The position numbers and the translations under genes were made by a program. A stretch of 64,000 bases of DNA, from contig JAVHKY010000052.1 in NCBI GenBank assembly GCA_035079385.1, positions 2,790,001 through 2,854,000 of the forward strand. Reading direction: 5' to 3'. The DNA comes from Aspidiotus rigidus. Lineage: Eukaryota > Arthropoda > Insecta > Hemiptera > Diaspididae. Below the pieces are notes generated by a model. It did no database searches, had not been told where the DNA came from, and saw only the letters and a program-made list of their open reading frames with translations. Shown here piece by piece: positions 57,601-64,000 of this stretch. The first letter of the stretch is position 1; every line of letters starts with the position of its first letter.

Positions 57601-58376
57601 GTTTTCTTGGGGACAATTTTCAACGATCGTTCCGAAATTTAACGCTGCAGCTGTTTCCCTCCTCTTTTAAAACCTTAGTGATATGTCTGGAATAAAACCA
57701 GACCGGGGGTTTCACTTCGACTTCTACATTCAGAAATCACATTTCATAATAATAGTAAGAGTAGAATATACGCCGATACTTAAGATACCCACTCTGGTGG
57801 CCTTGCGGCAAGACGGTTCAATTTGTAAACTTAAGTAGAATAAAGGAGCTCAACTACGAAAACTGGTCGTGCCACGATTCGCAATGGAGAAGCATACATA
57901 CGTATAAATAAAAATATACTCACCGATAAAGTCGAAAGCTTGTTCAAAGTATTGTTTTAAATTTTGGTGACTGGAATCAGTTGCTGGCAGTTGTTTGTAG
58001 ACGATACCACTCTTCTCATGGTAACCAGGTATCTGCGAGGTTACGTTCAGCACACGATTGATGCCCAACCGCTGTAGCGCACCGAAATCGGCCGCATCTT
58101 TGGCATTTCCCAGGTAAAGGTAAGGTAACACTCTAGAGGTGGGATGGGACTCTAGATCCTCGACGTCAATCTTGTGCAACCGTTGTTGCTCATCCAACAT
58201 CCAGTCGCCGCCACCATCTCCGGGTACGCGTAACTGTGCTGAACTCCTCTTGTCATCGGACGCCATGAACGACGAGTCATCATCTAAAGTTGTGTACAAA
58301 CCAGTCCCTCTCGGTGGTGGTAACAATGTATTCTCGCAAAAATCATTGTGGCGGTTATGGAACTCTTTATGACCAC
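48526..58376 (-). CDS. puc: MAP-kinase phosphatase, DUSP10/Puckered type (5' end missing)
   Basis: Two exons are clear: 58376-57924 and 48914-48526 (stop), joined across a 9-kb intron with matching phase (G|AG). The first carries the end of a rhodanese/CDC25-like domain ([20 protein letters not shown]), an acidic linker, and the start of the catalytic domain ([55 protein letters not shown]). The second has the active site [35 protein letters not shown] and a Ser-rich tail. The MGQLLE-x-E block, LPATDS-x-xQNLxQYFE and the rhodanese remnant fit DUSP10/Puckered, which switches off JNK. Total visible about 280 residues. Exons for the rest of the rhodanese domain and the start codon lie upstream of 58376 and were not found. 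Confidence 0.85.
49519..49654. mobile_element. Uninterrupted 136-bp MITE
   Basis: Inverted ends TACTCTGTCCGCAAATAGAA / complement ending GCGGACAGAGCATA. Interior 'aacaaacccgcgacccgc' and complement. It is the intact relative of the split element at 33877/36537. Confidence 0.8.
50460..51110. repeat. Degenerate tandem repeats of 'tatagctcggaggt...ccaagtccc'
   Basis: Repeated units of roughly 45-60 bp, each with 'tatatagct(c/t)(g)gag', GAAATTTTT and '(c)aagtccc(c)ct'. A TGACGTCA occurs at about 50633 and 51029. At 50825 the familiar 'agggaaccagttttat' end appears. Same family as 26.4, 40.9 and 55.0 kb. Confidence 0.65.
52834..52987. mobile_element. ~154-bp MITE, Tc1/mariner-like
   Basis: Ends CAGGATGCGGCAAAC and complement GTTTTGCCGCACCCTG-like, bounded by TA on both sides, the target used by Tc1/mariner elements. 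The interior is T-rich and non-coding. Confidence 0.65.
53775..53835 (+). repeat. tRNA-like (possible SINE) segment with A- and B-box-like motifs
   Basis: TAGCTGTCCGG at about 53786 resembles a tRNA A box, and GGGTTCGTGTCCC at 53812 a B box, about 15 bases apart. A full cloverleaf is not possible, since the anticodon arm region is too short. This fits a shortened tRNA-derived SINE head rather than a working tRNA. Confidence 0.35.
55030..55880. repeat. Another copy of the ACAGGTTCTCTGTT/'aagtcccc' repeat family
   Basis: Begins 'agagaacccgttttatgggg' (55038), then at least four units of 'tatagc...ggaggtcgaaatttttccaagtcc' (55095-55270), 'cataaaacaggttctctg' at about 55358, and 'aaaacaggttctctgttaaa' near 55858. 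Suggests two overlapping or nested copies. Confidence 0.65.
57311..57511. mobile_element. 201-bp hAT MITE with perfect 8-bp target duplication
   Basis: Ends CAGCGCTTCTCAAA and its complement TTGGGAAGCGCTG-like, flanked by TTCTAGAT at 57303-57310 and 57512-57519. The 'gtggtccgtggacc' interior is typical of hAT-derived MITEs. The intact duplication suggests a fairly recent insertion. Confidence 0.88.
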
Positions 58377-61300
58377 CTAAACAAACAAACGAATGACGAA
58401 TAAAATTTTGAAAAAGGAGGGGAAAAAGCGTAAGAAACGAAGATAGATAATACACAAAATAGTTATGCGTCGAAGTCACATTTCCCGTACGCTGGTACGC
58501 CCGATACCGAAAAAAAAAAACGGTATTTTCACATTAGAAATGCAGCTGAAAAAGAATCGTCCGAATTGGGCGGGTAATATTGATTACATATCCCTTTTTT
58601 TTTTCTACTATCATCAGAAATAGCGAAAGGATGAACCCGAAACCTCAACAATATTAAAAAAAAAAAAAAGGAAAGAACAAATCACTATCGACGAGCTTGT
58701 GAAAGCTTTTATTGTACGCGCTGTGAACGGATATAGGTCTTATGCAGGTGTCGTGTCCGGGTTAGAGTTTGGTAAAACAATGCAATGACGCTAGAATTCC
58801 TATGAAGCTCCAACAGAGCTAAAAATTCAAGTTTTTTATTCCTTCATCAGAAGAAGTCTTTATGAAAAATAGTTTGGAAGGAAGAAAACAAATGGAAAGA
58901 AAAGGGGGTTGAGTTTTCACAAGATCCTTGAAAAAGTACTTATAGATTTCTTGGGTTTCGTCTTTACAAGGTATAAATATCACGACGACTAGAAGCTTGA
59001 ATAAAAGATTAACATTGAAAATTGGTGAAAGTAATATTTTTGAGATTCATGGAAATAGTAACCCATGCGGAAAGAGGAAGTCTCGATAATCTGTTTCAGT
59101 CCATAATTATAGAAACATCAATCGTTCCACCATTACTGGAGATGGAATTTCAGTCAATTAGGTTCTCATCAGCTCAGATATGGACGTAGGACAAGAGAAT
59201 AAGTTCAAATAACCTAATTGACTAAAGTTACCTCCAATGTTACGACGATCTCATTTTTCATAATGGTCTAAGATATTCCAAAACCATCTAATTCAAGAGT
59301 AAATTTCAAACCATAATAGCATTGATGAGACAGCGAAAAAGAATGATGGTGAAGAGACCTCAAGAACTGATGTAACTTCGAGCGTTTTTTAAAATCATTG
59401 ACTGGTGCAGGAGGTTAAATTAGAACTTCAGCTTCCTAGTGATCGATTAAAAAAAAATAATTGATAAATTTTTCAACAAAAATATTATTGCCTACAATTT
59501 ATTCTAGTGGAACTTTTATAGGGAGTTGATCATATATTGTCGTGTTTTTTCTTGTCCCTGTACTTTCTCCCACTACTACTCGCACTCTAAACAAGATATC
59601 ATCCAAATGCTTGTAAAAATACTGATTAGGTGAAGGACAAAAGGTACTTGTGAAGAATAAAATCATTATATATCATTAATAGCTCGAGAAAGAGTTATTC
59701 CTGGTGAGCGAAGATTTATCAGTTACATACAATAGGATGAGTCCTATAACAGGAATATAAATCATATAATAAAATAATATGAAAATACAGTGCGCGTGCA
59801 ATTATTTGAGCGTTTGTTGAGTAATTTTTTCCGCTGTTACGATCATTGCACATGAAAAATCAATAAGTGATTGAGAAAGAATATACTTCACGGAGTATTA
59901 TTAAGTAATTGCTTGTACACACAAGGGAAGTATGAGTCATTTGATAATCATGCGACAATTACAAAAACACTAGAATTCCCGAAAAGCTCCACAGTGTAAG
60001 TAGAACCGATTTTTACATAAAACTGTGAGGCATGGGTAGCGGCACGATTGTTGAATCGAACATTTTTCTAGAACAAGATGTTTTTCACTATTTTCACAAC
60101 TTTACACCTTTTTGAGAAGAGTGAAAACAGAAAAAATCCAAAAGTTGAGTAATTTCAAACATTCTTCTTTTTCTCAATTGTTCTCTAGCCTTGTGCGAAT
60201 AAGAACTCATCTGTTTTTTGTTACCCTTCTTCCCTGAAACACGTTCCAGCTTCTTATTTTACCTTATTTTACCTCTTTGAAACAAAAAAATTGGCAAATA
60301 TTTTTAGCAGACATCCGTGGGTACATTGTTTATGACAAATTTGAGAGGTTACTCCTTGGGAGACTGTTCTTTTTGCAGACAATTTTTCTCTCTCTCTCTC
60401 TCTGCACTCTTTTAGTACTACTTCGCATTTTGAAAACGGTCACTTTCACAACTGTTCGCAAACATAAATTGAATGACTTTCGATGCATGAGCACAAAAAT
60501 ATTTTTTTCTGTTTGGAAGAGACATCTCGTCATTTTGTTCTTATTTACGCTAGTGAACCTATTTGCCAAAAGATACAATTTTTGTTCAAAATTTCATCTA
60601 ACTTCAAAAACATTCGTTTGAAAATCGATATATGTATTTAAATGCAATTAAAAATCTCTTCTTCAATTTTTTCATCACGACGGGACTTTTGTATTTCGAC
60701 CTCGGAGCAGTGTATAACAGGAGAAAGACTTGTGAGAATCTCTACTCCTCCGCTCACCAGTCAAACCCATCATGAATTCCATAAAAAAGGTTTCCTGTTC
60801 TCTTTATTAACTCCGTTTATAAACACTCAACCTTCTCTGTGATAAATGAAAGTCTTATACTGTACATTGGTACCAAGTTTCAAACTTGCAGCAATTTTAC
60901 TGTTTTCCTTGAAATTCGTTTTCTATTTCTAATATTTCTGTACTCTATTGCGTATATTACTGGAATTCCTTCGGTAATTTCCGAGCAATATATACCATGG
61001 AATAAAAATTTCACAACGTTTCTCTAAATGTCATTTGCTCTCCCACATTCCAACTTTGGCCACTGTTACACTTTCGAAAATGAGGCCTACTTCAATGAAT
61101 CGCCTATATAAATTCCAAATACAAATTACTATAAAGTGCGTCATACGAAGAAGAAATAGTGAACTTGACAATACCTAATCAAAATATTTTTACAAGGCAC
61201 TTTTTTTTCCCGATCTCGGATACATTATTCTTTATAATTATGTAGTTTTCAGATACTATTTACAAAATATTCTTTCGTTATAAAAAGGACTCACAATTAA

Positions 61301-63230
61301 AAAAGCCAGATTTTCCAAACCAAGCCTTCTCTCTGAGCTACCCTATGAAGGATTTAGGTGATGAACATGCAACGGACTATTTTTCGAAATTTTTGGCATT
61401 AATTTTATACTTAACGATACGACCATACCCGTTAGAACATCCTGATTGATTTTACGCTTCAACAAACGAAACGAGAATCTCAATTGAAGACGATCGATCA
61501 TGATAATATCCGCTGAAGAGAAAAACATTTAGTACATCAGTCTCGCATCAAGGTAGTCAAATGATCCGATTTCAAACAGATAAACAATAAACAAGATGTG
61601 ACACAAAAAACTAATACAAGATTGCACAACTCGAGACGAACTATTACGCATAGCCAAAATGCAGAGACTGAAATGCGAAGAATTTCAGAGTTCGTTTTTC
61701 TCTTCTTTTTCTCTATTCAGGGAAAATGGAATGAACAGGTTTTCTTTCCGTTTTCACGACTCGCGTTTCAATGATACGAGCGACACGTCAAAAAAGGTTG
61801 ACTCACGAGCTCGTTTACCGGGTATTTTACACGGACTGAAACTGGAGACTCACCCAATAGCAGTGCACAGGCTCAATTCACGAAACAGACTAAACACCAA
61901 GCCAATTGATGAATCACGCTCGCTCTGGCACAATACGAGTACCAGTAAAATACGTACGATTACACACGAATAATGAACGATAAACGAAATCCTTTATACT
62001 ATTTTTTATTCTCGCTCTTCTCGAAGTCAAACGGAAGCCTAATTCACTTTACTAGTAACAGTGACGTAATATCGTCTCTCCAGGAGTCACTACAACGCAG
62101 TTTGATGAACGGCTTAATGGATCTTAATTGCGGGGCGAGGTGAGGTCATCAACAAGCAGGCGTGTGTTCGCAATCGACGTCATTTTTCTGTGAAGAAATT
62201 CAACCATCGCTCTCTCACAAAATTTCAATTCTATTGTAAGATATTTTGACGATCGGGACTGCACACCCGTAATCATTTAATCCCCGTGAAAGAACGTTAA
62301 GTAGTGCGCCGAGTGCAGAATAGCAGAGGATAGTACGCAATGAAAACAGGAGGAAAAAACACATTCACGAGTATATATTGTTCAAGTATGCAATAAATTG
62401 CGTAACTCTTTTCCTTTATACGTCTCAAGTTAGTTTTTCTCGTAGGTTTCCTTGTATCTGATTTCGTCGACTGGTGGGAGAATGCAGGGTAGGTTCGTAG
62501 ATTTTAGATTATTATTAAGGTTATTTACCCCCCATGATAAAATCGTAAGAGGATCGAGACCAGTTTCAGGCGGTGCAAACGATAAAAAAATTAATTAAAA
62601 TTGAAATATCTGCAGCTCTAGTTAACATACAGAAACGATTGAACGAGCAGAACTTTTAGTGAAGAACTCATAATCACATGTACTATTACAATTTTGATCT
62701 ATTTGCGGAGGCGCTAAATGGCAACAATATGGCAATTTTTTCAATTTCAGTAGAAAATGGGCGCGCAACGATTTGAAATAGAACGTACAACGACTAATAA
62801 CTATTGACTTTGTTTTACCATAATTGTTTTTTTGTTTATGAGAAACGCCCTCACAATGCTTTGAAATAGAAATATCCAATCTGTTCCATACTGCACATTG
62901 TTACCAAGACTACCTACCCTAATAGACTGTGTCCGTAGCGGATGAGGATTCAACCAAAGTAAAAGCCGTGCATAAAAAATCCTTAAAAATTCTTCGAGGA
63001 AGTTATACCTGACAATGCGTTTAAGTGTAGAATCGTGATCTTTTCGCAAGCCATGATGCAGGTAATTCTATTTCTGCTACCTCGTTTTTTTTTCTCTCCT
63101 TGTTTTTCAGAAAATTTGGAATTTAGTTGATTTGGATATTCTGGATTTTACGTATGTGGGACAATGCATACGAAAGAAGGTGCCGAAGGCGGCCGGTGAA
63201 GCCACTAGTTATTATTATCATCATTATTTT
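58377..63230. other. No gene recognised (upstream part of the DUSP10-like gene)
   Basis: Should contain 5' introns and possibly the start of the phosphatase gene, but no rhodanese-domain exon was found on the minus strand. Frames such as 61659-61973 plus and 60277-60621 plus have no domain. A (CT)n run lies at about 60389-60402. Confidence 0.4.
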
Positions 63231-63352
63231 TTTTTACAGGCATATTTTTTCAGTATTTAGTTTGTAATGGTGTCACCTGTAATTGGTCTCGTGACTGATG
63301 ATGGCACCACTGTAAAATATTTCATTTAAAATGAATAAATAAATAAATTTCA
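63231..63352 (+). repeat. Retroelement 3'-end-like segment with simple (AATA)n tail
   Basis: Contains CTGATGATGGCACCACTGT, then AAAATATTTC and a tail of AATAAATAAATAAAT. This resembles the CTGATGAT-stem order of the PLE 3' ends elsewhere in the window, but the GAAA core is lost. It could be a decayed PLE or LINE 3' end. Confidence 0.4.
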
Positions 63353-64000
63353 TCTTTACCGAACATAGCATGAAGAGTACCGCGAAAAGAAATCATAGGT
63401 TACGAGCTTCCATCAACGTCGTTTCGAATCAGAAGCCCTCATTCAAAACTTTACGATCGTACGTACAGAAGGCAATAAATGAAATATGCTCTATTATACC
63501 ACATACGGTACACTTAACTCGATAAATTCGCACAATTAATAAATGACTCATGACTTCTTCATCGTCCGCGACTGATATACCTATTGACAGTTGCAAGATG
63601 ACGTATAAATGACGCGCTTCAGCTGATAGATAGCAACTGAGGCTCGCTATTTCGACACGATACCCAATGAGTGCGAAGGGCAAGACCGTGCAGTAAAAAC
63701 ATAGATCAGATCGAGTACTTATACTCTCAACATTTATTTCTCATAGGCAGGCTAAATTCAGTAACTCACTTCTGCACATGTTTCCGAGCAAAATTGACGT
63801 CAGACTTCTCCTACAATGTACTTGAAATGCCTGTTGCCCCCAAATCAAAAATAACAATGAAATTTCAGAATTTTCCAGTGATTCAGAAACTATCCTTTGC
63901 TGAAGAAAATAAAAATAAGAAAAAATTTAATATTTTTATCTTTTGAAAAAACAGGAAAAAATTTTTTTCCACTGTGCATTAATTGGATACAAATAATCAT
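63353..64000. other. No gene recognised
   Basis: AT-rich DNA to the window edge; nothing supported. Confidence 0.4.

Larger units (their letters stand above)
48915..57923. other. 9-kb intron of the DUSP10-like gene, repeat-rich
   Basis: No host exon recognised inside. It contains the MITE at 49519-49654, repeat-family copies at about 50.5-51.1 and 55.0-55.9 kb, a 34-bp T run (about 51643-51676), a Tc1/mariner-like MITE (52834-52987), a tRNA-like repeat (53775-53835) and a hAT MITE (57311-57511). Confidence 0.6.

Noticed and set aside
61659..61973. 104-codon frame in the last 6 kb
   Set aside because: Composition and lack of any motif or splice context suggest chance.

Overview
The window is eukaryotic nuclear DNA, AT-rich and intron-rich, from an animal and most likely an insect. 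Spliced exons with GT/AG borders and matching phases encode orthologues of EVA-1, RASSF8, ERGIC2, PSMG3, GPN2 and the DUSP10/Puckered MAP-kinase phosphatase. A sap-feeding hemipteran is possible from the general look of the DNA, but nothing here fixes the species.

Layout. 1-11 kb is repeat-rich: a hammerhead-like foldback, a broken FLYWCH/MULE transposase gene, a complete Ty3/Gypsy insertion (identical 125-bp LTRs, 5-bp target duplication) and a LINE scrap. 11.4-25.4 kb (+) is the eva-1 gene. Its two big introns are stuffed with Penelope-like element (PLE) remnants, a Ginger-like DNA transposon and a nest of MITEs. 25.4-28.4 kb is repeat DNA. 28.5-32.4 kb (-) is a RASSF8-like gene in ten exons. 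32.7-37.5 kb holds MITEs and a 2.5-kb hAT-like insertion carrying two minisatellite arrays around a Helitron fragment. 38.6-40.2 kb (+) is ERGIC2. 40.9-42.6 kb is repeat DNA. 43.5-47.0 kb (+) holds PSMG3 and GPN2, only 77 bp apart. 48.5-58.4 kb (-) is the 3' part of a puckered/DUSP10 gene with a 9-kb intron. 58.4-64 kb shows no recognisable gene.

The cellular genes are unrelated housekeeping and signalling genes (cell adhesion/guidance, Ras-association scaffold, ER-Golgi cargo cycling, proteasome assembly, RNA polymerase II import, JNK phosphatase). PSMG3 and GPN2 are the only pair whose spacing suggests joint expression.

The most interesting pattern is a recurring hammerhead-ribozyme-like motif (CTGANGA, N, stem II, GAAA, tiny stem III, UC). 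It occurs at the 3' ends of several distinct PLE families and in the centre or arms of several palindromic foldbacks. All coordinates and translations were worked out by eye. Exon borders rest on splice consensus, phase agreement and remembered family features; no database search was run.
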